Of a DNA stretch of 64,000 nt, positions 1-8,120 are shown piece by piece; position 1 is the stretch's first letter; each line of letters starts with the position of its first letter. The notes beneath the pieces were generated by a model. That model did not search any database. It was not told the DNA's origin and saw nothing but the letters and a program-made list of their open reading frames with translations. The position numbers were made by a program, and so were the translations under genes. Location: assembly GCF_900182725.1 (NCBI RefSeq), contig NZ_FXTO01000002.1:248001-312000 (forward strand). Direction: 5' to 3'. The stretch comes from Thalassovita litoralis. GTDB lineage: Bacteria; Pseudomonadota; Alphaproteobacteria; Rhodobacterales; Rhodobacteraceae.

Positions 1-212
1 ACGACCTGATAACCGGGATAGGATATGATCCCGCGATTGTCCGGTTTCGGGCGCTGCCCGGTGGCTTGGCGGGCGGCGTCCGCTGTTGACAGCGCATTGC
101 CGAAATTGCCGCGCAGATCAAAATCAAAAGGTTTGTCGCAGGCGGTCAGCAACGCCAGCGCGGACCCTGCAAGGATCAGGCGGGCCGGAAAATATCGGCG
201 GGTCTGGGTCAT
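1..212 (-). CDS. LysM/M23-type lipoprotein peptidase, N-terminal fragment
   Basis: The first 70 codons of a gene that runs off the left edge of the window. The N-terminus is a lipoprotein signal: a charged start (MTQTRRYF), a hydrophobic stretch, and the lipobox LTAC with Cys at about residue 24. The part beyond is polar and ends in GIISYPGYQVV, which resembles the start of a LysM-type peptidoglycan-binding motif. NlpD-like M23 peptidases often follow surE-pcm in proteobacteria, and this gene lies directly downstream of pcm on the same strand (56 nt gap). An outer-membrane or periplasmic role in cell-wall hydrolysis or amidase activation is therefore inferred. The catalytic domain is outside the window. 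Confidence 0.6.
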   Translation of the reverse strand, partial: MTQTRRYFPARLILAGSALALLTACDKPFDFDLRGNFGNALSTADAARQATGQRPKPDNRGIISYPGYQV

Positions 213-268
213 CTCGATTTCCTCTATACGCCCCTGTTCACCGGGGCTTTGTCACCATCGTTTGCCGA

Positions 269-922
269 TCACTCGTCCCGTGCCAGCCCTTCGACCAGCG
301 GAACAAAGCGAACCGGGCGTAATTCGTCATAGTCAAAACCCTGTTCCAGACGCCGCACGCGGATCAAGCTTTGCACCGCATCCGACTGGCCCACAGGCAG
401 CACCATGATACCCCCGATTTTCAATTGGGCCAAGAGAGGGCCGGGCGGGTCTTCGGCGGCGGCTGTCACAAGGATGCGATCAAACGGCGCCTGATCGGGC
501 AGGCCAAAGCTGCCATCGGCTGTAAATGCAGTAATATTGACCAGATCCAGGGCATCGAAAATATCGCGGGCTTCACGAACCAGACGGCGGTGCCGGTCCA
601 CGGTGTACACCCGCCGCGCCAGTTGCGACAGGATCGCCGCCTGATAGCCGGACCCGGTGCCGACCTCTAACACCTTGTCGCGCGGGGTGACTTCCAAGGC
701 CTGCGTCATCAGCCCCACAACCGAAGGCTGGCTGATCGTCTGCCCGCAGGCAATGGGCAGGGGCATATCCTCGTAGGCGCGTTCGGCAAACAGCCCGCGC
801 ACGAACAGTCCCCGGTCGATCTTCTCCATTGCGGACAACACGCGCTGATCGGTGACGCCGCGCGAACGCAGGGCGAACAGGAACTGCATTTTTCGCGTTG
901 CGTCCTCGGAGTCGTCGATCAT
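269..922 (-). CDS. pcm: Protein-L-isoaspartate O-methyltransferase
   Basis: A 217-residue cytoplasmic enzyme that methylates L-isoaspartyl residues in damaged proteins using S-adenosylmethionine, starting their repair. Visible motifs are the substrate-side stretch [15 protein letters not shown] and the SAM-binding motif [16 protein letters not shown], followed by an acidic residue region (YTVDRHRRL). The length is normal for the family. The start codon overlaps the surE stop codon by four bases (ATGA), so the two are probably translationally coupled, a common arrangement in proteobacteria. Confidence 0.93.
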   Translation of the reverse strand: MIDDSEDATRKMQFLFALRSRGVTDQRVLSAMEKIDRGLFVRGLFAERAYEDMPLPIACGQTISQPSVVGLMTQALEVTPRDKVLEVGTGSGYQAAILSQLARRVYTVDRHRRLVREARDIFDALDLVNITAFTADGSFGLPDQAPFDRILVTAAAEDPPGPLLAQLKIGGIMVLPVGQSDAVQSLIRVRRLEQGFDYDELRPVRFVPLVEGLARDE

Positions 923-1701
923 TCAAGATCCTTCAGTGTTGCCAGCAGTGCGTGATCGGTCAGATCGGCCCGCATGGGCGTCACCGAAATATAGCCTTCC
1001 AGATTGACCGCGGCATCGCTGCCCGGCGCGGTGGGGCGATGCTGATCACCGCCGCGAATCCACAGAAATTGCCGCCCGGAGGGCGACAGGTGTGGTTCGC
1101 AGGTGAACCGGCTGTGTTCGCGGAACCCTTGCGGCGCGATTTTCATCCCCTGCACATTGGCGGCGGAAACCGGCGGGAAATTGATGTTATAGAACAACCG
1201 ATAGCCCGCGCTGTCTTCGGGCCAGACGCTCAGCAATTTGCGGATCAGATCGGGGGCATGGACGCGGGCGGCCTCGAACGGATCGTCGGCCTGAAAATTA
1301 TCCGGTCCCAGATATTGCGACAGGGCAACTGACGGAATGCGCTGCAAGGCACCTTCCATCGCGCCGCCCAACGTGCCGGAATACAGCGCATTCTCGGCAG
1401 AGTTATTGCCCCGGTTTACCCCGGACAGGATCAGATCGGGGCGGGCATCTTGCAAGACATGATGCAGCCCGGCCAGAACACAATCGGCAGGGCTGCCTTC
1501 GGCGGCATAGCGTCGCTCGCCCATTTTGGATACCATCATGGGGTGGGTGTAGCTGATGCAATGCCCGACGCCGGATTGTTCAAAGGCCGGGGCAACGGTC
1601 CATACCTCGCCGTCGGGACCGGCCAGATCGGTTGCAATTTCATGCAGGGCGACCAGACCCGGTGCGTTAATCCCGTCGTCATTGGTAATCAGAATACGCA
1701 T
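919..1701 (-). CDS. surE: 5'/3'-nucleotidase (survival protein SurE)
   Basis: A metal-dependent nucleoside monophosphate phosphatase of about 260 residues. The N-terminal metal-binding motif [13 protein letters not shown] and the conserved [18 protein letters not shown] stretch identify the family. The first available in-frame start (1710) would add three residues; I prefer the ATG at 1701, which gives the usual [10 protein letters not shown] terminus. It lies upstream of pcm with a four-base overlap, and the lipoprotein peptidase follows. The role is usually linked to stationary-phase survival and nucleotide salvage. Confidence 0.93.
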   Translation of the reverse strand: MRILITNDDGINAPGLVALHEIATDLAGPDGEVWTVAPAFEQSGVGHCISYTHPMMVSKMGERRYAAEGSPADCVLAGLHHVLQDARPDLILSGVNRGNNSAENALYSGTLGGAMEGALQRIPSVALSQYLGPDNFQADDPFEAARVHAPDLIRKLLSVWPEDSAGYRLFYNINFPPVSAANVQGMKIAPQGFREHSRFTCEPHLSPSGRQFLWIRGGDQHRPTAPGSDAAVNLEGYISVTPMRADLTDHALLATLKDLE

Positions 1702-1890
1702 AAGCCCCACCCATTTTTGCCTCTTTTCCCTTAGTAGCGGCGGGGTTGGGTTGGGGCAAGCGCAGAACCTAAAGCGGTTCGGGATTAAATCACGCTTAAT
1801 ATCCGTGACATCAGCCGCTTTTACACATCGCGTAAAAACTGCTCTTGGTGCGTCTTCACACCTTGCCCAAGGTATTGCATCTGCGCTGGC

Positions 1891-1950
1891 TTCTTTCTGA
1901 TTTCAAATACTCAATCCCGCAGGATCAAGGGCGCCGAGCTTCGCCGCTAT
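1891..1950 (+). repeat. Head-hairpin repeat, class A, intergenic copy
   Basis: The head is at 1891-1912: TTCTTTCTGAT, then a short variable part, then AAATACTC. It matches copies at 7996, 21325 and 58665. The tail, with CCGCAGG-like and GGCGCCG-like stretches, is degenerate here. It lies between surE and the 3' end of panB. The rest of the 1702-1953 gap holds only a weak imperfect dyad near 1770-1825 (AGCGG ... CCGCT). Confidence 0.6.
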
Positions 1951-1953
1951 GGG

Positions 1954-2763
1954 TTAGCGATATGTTTGGTCCGGGCCGGGGAAGGCGCGGGATTTGACCT
2001 CGGTCGTGTACTCGCTGACGGCTTGTTCAATGGCTGGTCCCAGATTGCCATAGACTTTGACGAATTTCGGGGTCCATTCGTTCAGGCCCAGCATGTCCTC
2101 CAGTACCAGTATCTGCCCATCGCATTCGGCGCTGGCTCCGATACCGATGGTGGGGATTGCGATTTGCTTGGTGATCCGCGCGGCCAATGGTTCCACCATG
2201 CCTTCCAGCACGATCGCAAAAGCCCCGGCGTTTGTCACGGCTTGGGCGTCAGCCTCGTGTTGGGGCCAGCTCTCTTCGTCCCGGCCTTGAGTTTTGAAGC
2301 CGCCCATCGTGTTGGTGCTTTGCGGGGTCAGGCCGATATGCGCCATCACGGGGATGCCGCGATCCACCAAAAAGCGGATCGTTTCGGCCATGCGCGCACC
2401 GCCTTCCAGCTTTACCGCGCCACAGCCGGTTTCCTGCATGATCCGCGCCGCATTGCGAAAGGCGATTTGCGGGCTTTCCTCGTATGTGCCAAAGGGCATG
2501 TCGACCACGACCATCGCCCGTTGCGTGCCGCGCATCACGGCGCGGCCGTGGGTGATCATCAGGTCCAGCGATACGCCCAATGTGCTGTCCATCCCGTGCA
2601 TCACCATGCCCAGACTGTCGCCCACCAAAATGAAATCCGCGTATTTGTCCACGATAGCCGCCGTATGCGCGTGATAAGAGGTCAGCGATACAATCGGTTC
2701 CCCACCTTTGCGGGCGGTGATCTGCGGGGCGGTGATGCGGCGGATTTTGGTTTGTGCGCTCAT
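1954..2763 (-). CDS. panB: 3-methyl-2-oxobutanoate hydroxymethyltransferase
   Basis: The first committed step of pantothenate synthesis: it transfers a hydroxymethyl group from 5,10-methylene-tetrahydrofolate to 2-oxoisovalerate, giving ketopantoate. At 269 residues the length is typical. Family segments seen include [33 protein letters not shown] with the metal-binding Asp, and the substrate segment AVKLEGG. The start codon overlaps the panC stop by four bases (ATGA), so panC-panB form a coupled operon read leftward. Confidence 0.95.
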   Translation of the reverse strand: MSAQTKIRRITAPQITARKGGEPIVSLTSYHAHTAAIVDKYADFILVGDSLGMVMHGMDSTLGVSLDLMITHGRAVMRGTQRAMVVVDMPFGTYEESPQIAFRNAARIMQETGCGAVKLEGGARMAETIRFLVDRGIPVMAHIGLTPQSTNTMGGFKTQGRDEESWPQHEADAQAVTNAGAFAIVLEGMVEPLAARITKQIAIPTIGIGASAECDGQILVLEDMLGLNEWTPKFVKVYGNLGPAIEQAVSEYTTEVKSRAFPGPDQTYR

Positions 2764-3614
2764 GGTTGTATAACCTTTTGATCAATCAGAAGAATATCGC
2801 CAAACTGGACAGAAATCATAATCGCTACGGGGGTGCTTAGTGGCCCAGTGATCGGGTGCAGCCCTTCGGCGGTTACGCTGTCCAGCCCCCGCAAGGTGGC
2901 GCGGGGTTCGGCGGCTATCGTGTCAGTGATGATGGTGCGCAGGTCATCCACTGTGGCACCGGGGCGGTGGGCGTGATCCTGCGCCGCGTTCAGGGCGCGG
3001 TTCAGCACAATTGCAGCGGCGCGATCTTCCGCAGACAGCCGCACATTGCGCGAGGACATGGCCAGCCCGTCGGCTTCGCGGACGGTTGGCCCGCCGATGA
3101 TACGCACGGGCATGTGCAGGTCGCGCACCATTTGCCGGATGACCTGTAGTTGCTGGTAATCTTTTTCGCCAAACACCGCGACATCGGGCTGTACGATATT
3201 GAACAACCGTGTGACCACAGAGGCGACACCGCGAAAATGGCCGGGCCGGACCTGCCCATGCAGGATATTGGCAAGGCGGGTGGTTTCGACGACGGTTTCA
3301 TCCCCCGCGGGGTACATGGTGTCAACGTCGGGCAGGAACACCACATCCACCCCGGCCTGTTCCAGCAGCGCCAGATCGCCAGATTCGTTGCGGGGATAGG
3401 CGGACAGATCCGCCGCCTCGCCAAATTGGGTGGGGTTCACGAAAATCGACACCACTGTTGCACCGCATTCCGCTTGGGCGCGGGCCACCAGCGACAGGTG
3501 GCCGTCATGCAAAAAGCCCATCGTTGGCACAAAACCAATGGATTTGCCTGTTCCGCGCAGGGCCGCAACGGCGGCGCGGGTGTCGGCAATAGTGCGGCAA
3601 ATTTGCATTGGCAT
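2760..3614 (-). CDS. panC: Pantoate-beta-alanine ligase (pantothenate synthetase)
   Basis: ATP-dependent condensation of pantoate with beta-alanine to give pantothenate. The nucleotidyltransferase HIGH-like motif is seen in [16 protein letters not shown], and the KMSKS-like region corresponds to [18 protein letters not shown] is also diagnostic. An upstream in-frame start at 3719 exists, but the ATG at 3614 has a strong ribosome-binding site (GAGGAG, about 4 nt away) and gives the normal 284-residue protein. It is the first gene of the panC-panB pair and is divergent from the flavoprotein gene at 3802. Confidence 0.94.
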   Translation of the reverse strand: MPMQICRTIADTRAAVAALRGTGKSIGFVPTMGFLHDGHLSLVARAQAECGATVVSIFVNPTQFGEAADLSAYPRNESGDLALLEQAGVDVVFLPDVDTMYPAGDETVVETTRLANILHGQVRPGHFRGVASVVTRLFNIVQPDVAVFGEKDYQQLQVIRQMVRDLHMPVRIIGGPTVREADGLAMSSRNVRLSAEDRAAAIVLNRALNAAQDHAHRPGATVDDLRTIITDTIAAEPRATLRGLDSVTAEGLHPITGPLSTPVAIMISVQFGDILLIDQKVIQP

Positions 3615-3632
3615 GGGTCTCCTCAGGGAAAT

Positions 3633-3650
3633 TACCGTAGTTTTACGGTA
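3633..3650. promoter_or_regulatory. Inverted repeat in the panC leader
   Basis: A perfect 7-bp inverted repeat, TACCGTA and TACGGTA separated by four bases, sits 19 nt upstream of the panC start, just before its ribosome-binding site. It could be an operator or a small leader hairpin. The divergent gene starts 150 bp away, so it more likely concerns panCB. No regulator is identified. Confidence 0.35.
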
Positions 3651-3801
3651 TTTGCTGCGCGGCGGCAAGCAATTGCACCCGAAACGGCGGATTTGTGACG
3701 CAGTGTCGGTTTCAGGCAATCATGGGTCGGCTGGTAAAAGCGAGGGCCGATGCAATCGGTAAACATCACAGGCAAATCCACGCAACGGAGTCGCCTGCGT
3801 A

Positions 3802-6306
3802 ATGAAAACCCATGTCAAAGCCCTTGTCGTCGGTGGTGGCGCCGTCGGCACCTCGATCGCTTATCATCTGGCCCGTGCGGGTTGGTCCGATGTGATGTTG
3901 TTGGAACGGGACGAGCTGACCAGCGGATCAACATGGCACGCGGCCGGGCTGTTGCCGCTGTTCAACATGTCCTATGCGACCACGCATATTCATAAATATT
4001 CCGTCGATTTCTATAAGACGCTAGAGGCCGAAACTGGCTTGAACGCGGGCTTTTCCATCGTGGGCAACCTGCGCATGGCGCAGACGCAGGCGCGGATGGA
4101 TGAATATATGGTGTACGCCACCACGGCGGAAACGGCGGGTGTGCCTTATGAATGGATGACCCCGGCGCAGATCAAGGAACGCTGGCCGCTGGTGAACATC
4201 GAAGGGCTGAAAGGCGCGATTTACCACCCGACCGATGGCTATATCAATCCGGCGGATGTGACGATGGCGATGGCCAAGGGCGCACGTCAGCGCGGTGTGA
4301 TCATCGAACGCAAATGGCAGGTCGATGGCTATGAATGGACCGGCAGCGAATGGCGCGTCACCGTCACCAAGATGGTGGAAAAGGGCGGCAACCTTGTTCC
4401 GTCCGATGAACAAACGGTCATCACCGCCGAACATGTGGTCACGGCCACGGGCAACCACGCGCAGCGCACGGCAAAGCTGCTGGGGATCAAAATCCCGGCA
4501 ATCCCGGTGGAACACCAGTTCATCGTTACCGAACCCGATCCGGCGCTGGTGGAATATCGCAAAAACGGCGGTGCGGAACATCCGGTGCTGCGCGATGCCG
4601 ATGCCAAATGGTATGTCCGCGAAGAACGCGGCGGCTGGATCCTTGGCCCCTATGAACGCAATGCGCCCGCACGGTTCCAATATGGCGTGCCCGATAGCTT
4701 CCGCGCGGACCTGTTCCCGCTGGATCTGGAGCGGATCGAAGAAGAATACATGTCGATGATCCACCGGCTTCCGTCTTCGGAAACGGTGGGCCTGAAGGAC
4801 GATTTCAACGGCCCGATCTGTTACACCCCCGATGGCAACCCGCTGGTTGGTCCGGCGCCGGGGCTGCGCAACATGTGGCTGGCCGAAGGGTTCAGTTTCG
4901 GCATCACCGCCGCAGGTGGCACCGGCTATTATCTGGCGCAGATGATGGTCGAAGGCGAAGCCGAGATCGACATGGCATCGCTGGACCCGAAACGCTATGG
5001 TCCGTGGATGACCACCGATTACGCGGTGCAAAAGAACGAAGAATGCTACGAGCATGTTTTCATCCTGCACCACCCGGACGAAGAACGCGAAGCCGCCCGC
5101 CCGCTGCGCACCGCGCCTGCCTATGATCGGCAAAAGGCAATGGGCGCACAATTCGGCGTGGTGAACGGTTGGGAACGTCCCAACTATTACGGCCCGGTCG
5201 ATGCGCCTGCGAATTTCGATCACAACGCCCGCAGCTTCCGCCGTGGTGGCTGGTGGCAATATGCCGTGGACGAGGCAAAGGCGATCCGCGAAGGCGTGGG
5301 CCTGATCGACGCCACCGCCTTTACCAAGCATGTCGTCAAAGGCCCCGGTGCCACGCAGTTTCTGGACTGGTTCACCTGCAACAAACTGCCCAAGGTGGGG
5401 CGGATCAACCTGACCTATGCGCTGACCAGCGCCGGGACGACGCGCACGGAATATACCATCGTGCGCCGTGGCGAAGATGACTATTATCTGGTGTCTGCCG
5501 GGGCGTGGTCTGCCTATGACGCGGATTATCTGCGCAAGGCCGCCGAAGATAAGGCCGGCGAATTCGGTTATATCGAAATTCAGGACGTGACCACCCAATA
5601 CGGCGTGTTTGCCGTGGCTGGCCCAAAATCGCGCGACCTGCTGAAAGAGGTGCTGAAAGACGCGGACCCGGAAACGGCACTGTCGAACAAACGCTTCCCG
5701 TGGCTGTCCTCGCACCGGATTGAACTGGGCATGTGCCCGGTGGATGCAATCCGCGTGGCCTATACCGGCGAATTGGGCTGGGAATTGCACCACCCGATCG
5801 AAATGCAGAACTACCTGTGGGATCTGCTGATGGCCGCAGGGCAGAAATACGGGCTGAAACTGGTGGGGGCGCGGGCGCAGAACTGGCTGCGTCAGGAAAA
5901 ATCCTATCGCGCCTTCGGCAATGAACTGGGCCGCGATGCCACACCCGCCGAAGCTGACCTGCCGCGCTTTATCGACCTGTCCAAGGCATTCCACGGTAAA
6001 GATGCGATGGTGGACAAGGGCATCCGCAGCCAGTGCTGCACCCTGTTGATTGATGGCCCGGCAGATGCCGACCCGTGGGGCCGCGAGGTGCTGTACCAAG
6101 AGGATGGCACCCGTGTTGGCCGCCTGACCTCGGGCGGGTATTCGGTGGCTTTCGGCAAATCCATCGGCATGGGCTATGTGCGCCCCGATCTGGCGGTCGA
6201 AGGCACCAAGCTGAAGGTCAAAATGTTCGATCAGCTATGGGATGCCGTCGTGACCTGCGACAGCCCCTATGATCCCAAAAACGAAACCATCCGCAAGGAT
6301 GGCTAA
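3802..6306 (+). CDS. FAD-dependent dimethylglycine/sarcosine dehydrogenase-like protein with GcvT domain
   Basis: An 834-residue two-part enzyme. Residues about 5-370 form a DAO-type FAD domain: the Rossmann motif VVGGGAVGTSIAYHLA lies at 9-24, and STWHAAG contains His46, the position that carries covalent FAD in mammalian dimethylglycine dehydrogenase. Residues about 430-825 form an aminomethyltransferase (GcvT) half with the C-terminal beta-barrel domain (RVGRLTSGGYSVAFGKSIG). The family oxidatively demethylates N-methyl amino acids and passes the one-carbon unit to tetrahydrofolate as 5,10-methylene-THF. No heterotetrameric sarcosine oxidase subunits are adjacent. Exact substrate (dimethylglycine, sarcosine or a relative) cannot be read from sequence. 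It is divergent from panC-panB, whose PanB consumes methylene-THF. Confidence 0.85.
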   Translation: MKTHVKALVVGGGAVGTSIAYHLARAGWSDVMLLERDELTSGSTWHAAGLLPLFNMSYATTHIHKYSVDFYKTLEAETGLNAGFSIVGNLRMAQTQARMDEYMVYATTAETAGVPYEWMTPAQIKERWPLVNIEGLKGAIYHPTDGYINPADVTMAMAKGARQRGVIIERKWQVDGYEWTGSEWRVTVTKMVEKGGNLVPSDEQTVITAEHVVTATGNHAQRTAKLLGIKIPAIPVEHQFIVTEPDPALVEYRKNGGAEHPVLRDADAKWYVREERGGWILGPYERNAPARFQYGVPDSFRADLFPLDLERIEEEYMSMIHRLPSSETVGLKDDFNGPICYTPDGNPLVGPAPGLRNMWLAEGFSFGITAAGGTGYYLAQMMVEGEAEIDMASLDPKRYGPWMTTDYAVQKNEECYEHVFILHHPDEEREAARPLRTAPAYDRQKAMGAQFGVVNGWERPNYYGPVDAPANFDHNARSFRRGGWWQYAVDEAKAIREGVGLIDATAFTKHVVKGPGATQFLDWFTCNKLPKVGRINLTYALTSAGTTRTEYTIVRRGEDDYYLVSAGAWSAYDADYLRKAAEDKAGEFGYIEIQDVTTQYGVFAVAGPKSRDLLKEVLKDADPETALSNKRFPWLSSHRIELGMCPVDAIRVAYTGELGWELHHPIEMQNYLWDLLMAAGQKYGLKLVGARAQNWLRQEKSYRAFGNELGRDATPAEADLPRFIDLSKAFHGKDAMVDKGIRSQCCTLLIDGPADADPWGREVLYQEDGTRVGRLTSGGYSVAFGKSIGMGYVRPDLAVEGTKLKVKMFDQLWDAVVTCDSPYDPKNETIRKDG

Positions 6307-6343
6307 GGGCATGGCGCGCTCCGGTTTTCGGGGCGGCTTCTTT

Positions 6344-6371
6344 GCGTTGATCCTTTGATCAGGATCAACGC
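6344..6371 (+). terminator. 11-bp hairpin downstream of the flavoprotein gene
   Basis: GCGTTGATCCT (6344-6354) pairs perfectly with AGGATCAACGC (6361-6371) around a six-base loop. Four T residues follow two bases later, so it may terminate the gene ending at 6306. The right half doubles as a perfect FNR-type box, so its main role may be regulatory. Confidence 0.4.
6355..6368 (+). promoter_or_regulatory. Candidate FnrL box and promoter of the cysteine-rich protein gene
   Basis: TTGATCAGGATCAA is a perfect match to the FNR/FnrL consensus TTGAT-N4-ATCAA. A -10-like GATAAT lies at 6391-6396. A start near 6403 would place the box centre (6361.5) about 41.5 bp upstream, the classical position for activation. 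An alternative sigma70-like pair is TTGATA (6376) with TATATG (6400). The gene it would drive starts at 6486. Confidence 0.55.
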
Positions 6372-6485
6372 ACTTTTGATAATTACATGCGATAATTCTT
6401 ATATGGAGCCTGTCTCAGGCATTCGAGAATGGCTGAGCGTGTTGTTTTGGCGCGGCTTTCAGGCTCCGGCTATAGGAGAGTCGGT

Positions 6486-6803
6486 ATGAAACTTATTTCT
6501 GCTACAACGATTGGTCTGTTGATGGTTTTTGGGGCGGGTATGGCCCTTGCAGGTGAACAGGCACCGCTGACAGGTAAGCTTCAGAGTTTCGCTGCGGATG
6601 GGACCTACCAGTTGGCGCAAAGCTGCCCCTATACAGGAACGCAGCCGTGTCCGGCGGGGCCATATGGGCCGGGGGGCTGTTATCGTCCGGGATATGCCGA
6701 ATGTAAGGGCGGGTTGATTTGCACTGGTGGCATGAGAGTCTGTGTTCCCTCGAATGGTGGTCCCGCCTATTGTTACGCACCCCAAAAAGGCAACTGCAAA
6801 TAA
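6486..6803 (+). CDS. Small secreted cysteine-rich protein, unrecognised
   Basis: A 105-residue protein I do not recognise. A Sec signal peptide is clear: MK start, hydrophobic core, and ALA cleavage near residue 22. The mature part of about 83 residues holds eight cysteines (47, 55, 65, 73, 79, 86, 96, 104) with many Gly, Pro and Tyr, which suggests a small disulfide-bonded or metal-binding periplasmic or exported protein. The start is the ATG at 6486 because AGGAG at 6474-6478 is well spaced; the longer in-frame start at 6429 lacks a signal peptide. It has its own candidate FnrL-type promoter and a strong terminator. Upstream and downstream genes are unrelated to it in function. Confidence 0.75.
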   Translation: MKLISATTIGLLMVFGAGMALAGEQAPLTGKLQSFAADGTYQLAQSCPYTGTQPCPAGPYGPGGCYRPGYAECKGGLICTGGMRVCVPSNGGPAYCYAPQKGNCK

Positions 6804-6807
6804 AAAC

Positions 6808-6833
6808 AAACGGCGGCCAAATGGCCGCCGTTT
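6808..6833. terminator. Bidirectional intrinsic terminator
   Basis: A perfect 12-bp stem, AAACGGCGGCCA with TGGCCGCCGTTT around a two-base centre, has A residues on the left and T residues on the right. It lies between two convergent genes (ends at 6803 and 6840), so it can stop transcription from both sides. Confidence 0.85.
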
Positions 6834-6839
6834 TTCATG

Positions 6840-7178
6840 TTACTGGGCAGTCAGCTCGTCATAGCATTCCAGCGCCTTGGCCGCATACATCATGGCGGGG
6901 CCGCCGCCCATCTGGATCGTCATCGCCAGAACATCGCCAACCTCTTCGCGGGTGGCCCCGGCTTTGATCAGGGTATCAACATGCAGCACGATGCAGGATT
7001 CGCAGCGTTGCGATACGGCAATCCCCAAGGCCACGAATTCCTTGGTTTTGAAGTCCAGCGTTCCGCCTTCTTTCACCGCTTTGCCCAAGGCGCCAAACGC
7101 GCGGGTGGTGTCGGGGATGGTTTTGTTCAGGGCGCGAAGCTGGTTGCGGGTGCCGTCCAGTTTGTCGGTCCAGGCCAT
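6840..7178 (-). CDS. Carboxymuconolactone decarboxylase/AhpD-like protein
   Basis: A 112-residue all-helical protein of the AhpD/CMD superfamily. The redox motif CxxCxxxH is present as CESCIVLH (Cys59, Cys62, His66), which in AhpD relatives acts as a thiol peroxidase or disulfide reductase centre. FKTKEFVALGIAV before it and GATREEVGDVLAM after it are family-typical. True decarboxylases usually lack the two cysteines, so a redox role is more likely. It is a single gene convergent with the cysteine-rich protein gene and has an FnrL-like box 61 bp upstream of its start. Confidence 0.85.
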   Translation of the reverse strand: MAWTDKLDGTRNQLRALNKTIPDTTRAFGALGKAVKEGGTLDFKTKEFVALGIAVSQRCESCIVLHVDTLIKAGATREEVGDVLAMTIQMGGGPAMMYAAKALECYDELTAQ

Positions 7179-7238
7179 ATTCCAAAGTCCTTATAAGTTT
7201 CCTGCGTCGGGGCAAAACACGCGCTGGGGCAGGGCGCT

Positions 7239-7252
7239 TTGATCCTGATCAG
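7239..7252 (-). promoter_or_regulatory. Candidate FnrL box upstream of the AhpD-like gene
   Basis: TTGATCCTGATCAG matches TTGAT-N4-ATCAA at nine of ten fixed positions. It is 61 bp upstream of the start codon at 7178, a plausible promoter position. Together with the perfect box at 6355 it suggests oxygen-responsive control of both convergent genes. Confidence 0.4.
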
Positions 7253-7287
7253 ATTGGCGCAGATTGCGTTACGTCATATGCAAAAAG

Positions 7288-7938
7288 TCAGGGCTTTCGG
7301 GCGACAAAACACAGATTATTGGCTGGCATTTCAATCACCTGGACCAGTTCCAGCCAGCTTTCATGAATCCAGTCAATGACATCCCAATCGTCCTTATATC
7401 CGATCCGGGGATCTTGGGCGCGCAGGCTGGCATCAAACCGGGCATCACCATCGGATGTGGTTTCCCCATCGCGCAGAAACGGACCATACAGGATCAATCG
7501 CCCCCCCGATGCCAGCGCCAGCGCAGCCTCGGCAATCAGGGTTTTGGCGTCCGGTTCAGGGATCAGATGCAGTAAATTCACGGTCAGGATCAGCGCCTGA
7601 TCGGGATGCTCCGCCGACCATCCCGGCTGGGCGGCATTTAATGCCACGGCTGGGCGAATATTCTCTATCCCGGCGGCATGGGCATCAATGGACCGGCGGC
7701 GATCTTCTGCCGGGTCGCTGGGCTGCCAGATCAATCCGGGCAAATGCCGCGCCAGCGCCGCCGCATGTTCCCCGGTCCCCGAGGCAATTTCCAACGCCGC
7801 CCCCTGTTGGGGGGCGTGTTCGGCCACAACCGCTATAATCGCATCAATATTGCGTGCTGCTGACGGCGCATACATGCGCCCGTCCGGGGCCGTATCCGCA
7901 AGGGAATGGGTATCGGGTAAGATCAGTTTATCGCTCAT
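7288..7938 (-). CDS. DUF938-family SAM-dependent methyltransferase
   Basis: A 216-residue protein with the DUF938 hallmarks: MYAPSAARNIDAI near the N-terminus, the SAM-binding motif ALEIASGTGEHAAALARHLP, and IWQPSDPAEDRRRSIDAH. A class I methyltransferase fold is expected. The substrate of the family is not known to me. It is a single gene downstream of nothing obvious; the neighbouring transporter cluster ends at 8121 with its own terminator. Confidence 0.8.
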   Translation of the reverse strand: MSDKLILPDTHSLADTAPDGRMYAPSAARNIDAIIAVVAEHAPQQGAALEIASGTGEHAAALARHLPGLIWQPSDPAEDRRRSIDAHAAGIENIRPAVALNAAQPGWSAEHPDQALILTVNLLHLIPEPDAKTLIAEAALALASGGRLILYGPFLRDGETTSDGDARFDASLRAQDPRIGYKDDWDVIDWIHESWLELVQVIEMPANNLCFVARKP

Positions 7939-7995
7939 AGCCTCAGCAATGCCACGCCATGCGGCTCAAAGAAAGCACAACCATCCTTCCCAGCA

Positions 7996-8060
7996 TTTCT
8001 TTCTGATCTCAAATACTCTGGGGGAGGGCGCCGCAGGCGACCGGGGGCAACGCCCCCATC
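7996..8060 (+). repeat. Head-hairpin repeat, class A, full copy
   Basis: Head at 7996-8018 (TTTCTTTCTGAT, short variable part, AAATACTC), then GGGGGAGG, a CGCC-gca-GGCG hairpin, and a GGGGGC-aac-GCCCCC type hairpin. The same order of modules occurs at 58665-58725 and, on the other strand, at 21256-21315. It is intergenic. Confidence 0.75.
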
Positions 8061-8070
8061 TGCCAACGAA

Positions 8071-8098
8071 AAAGCCCCGGCGCGGTTGCCGGGGCTTT
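8071..8098 (-). terminator. Intrinsic terminator of the xdh-transporter cluster
   Basis: AAAGCCCCGGC pairs with GCCGGGGCTTT. Read on the minus strand it ends in a T-run and lies 23 nt past the stop codon of the binding-protein gene. Confidence 0.85.
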
Positions 8099-8120
8099 CT
8101 GAATTCATCCGATGGGCCGC

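Noticed and set aside
4021-6099. A 692-codon open frame on the strand opposite the flavoprotein gene
   Set aside because: It is a shadow caused by GC-rich codon use. The encoded sequence is rich in His, Arg, Gly and Phe without any family motif, and the plus-strand gene is certain.
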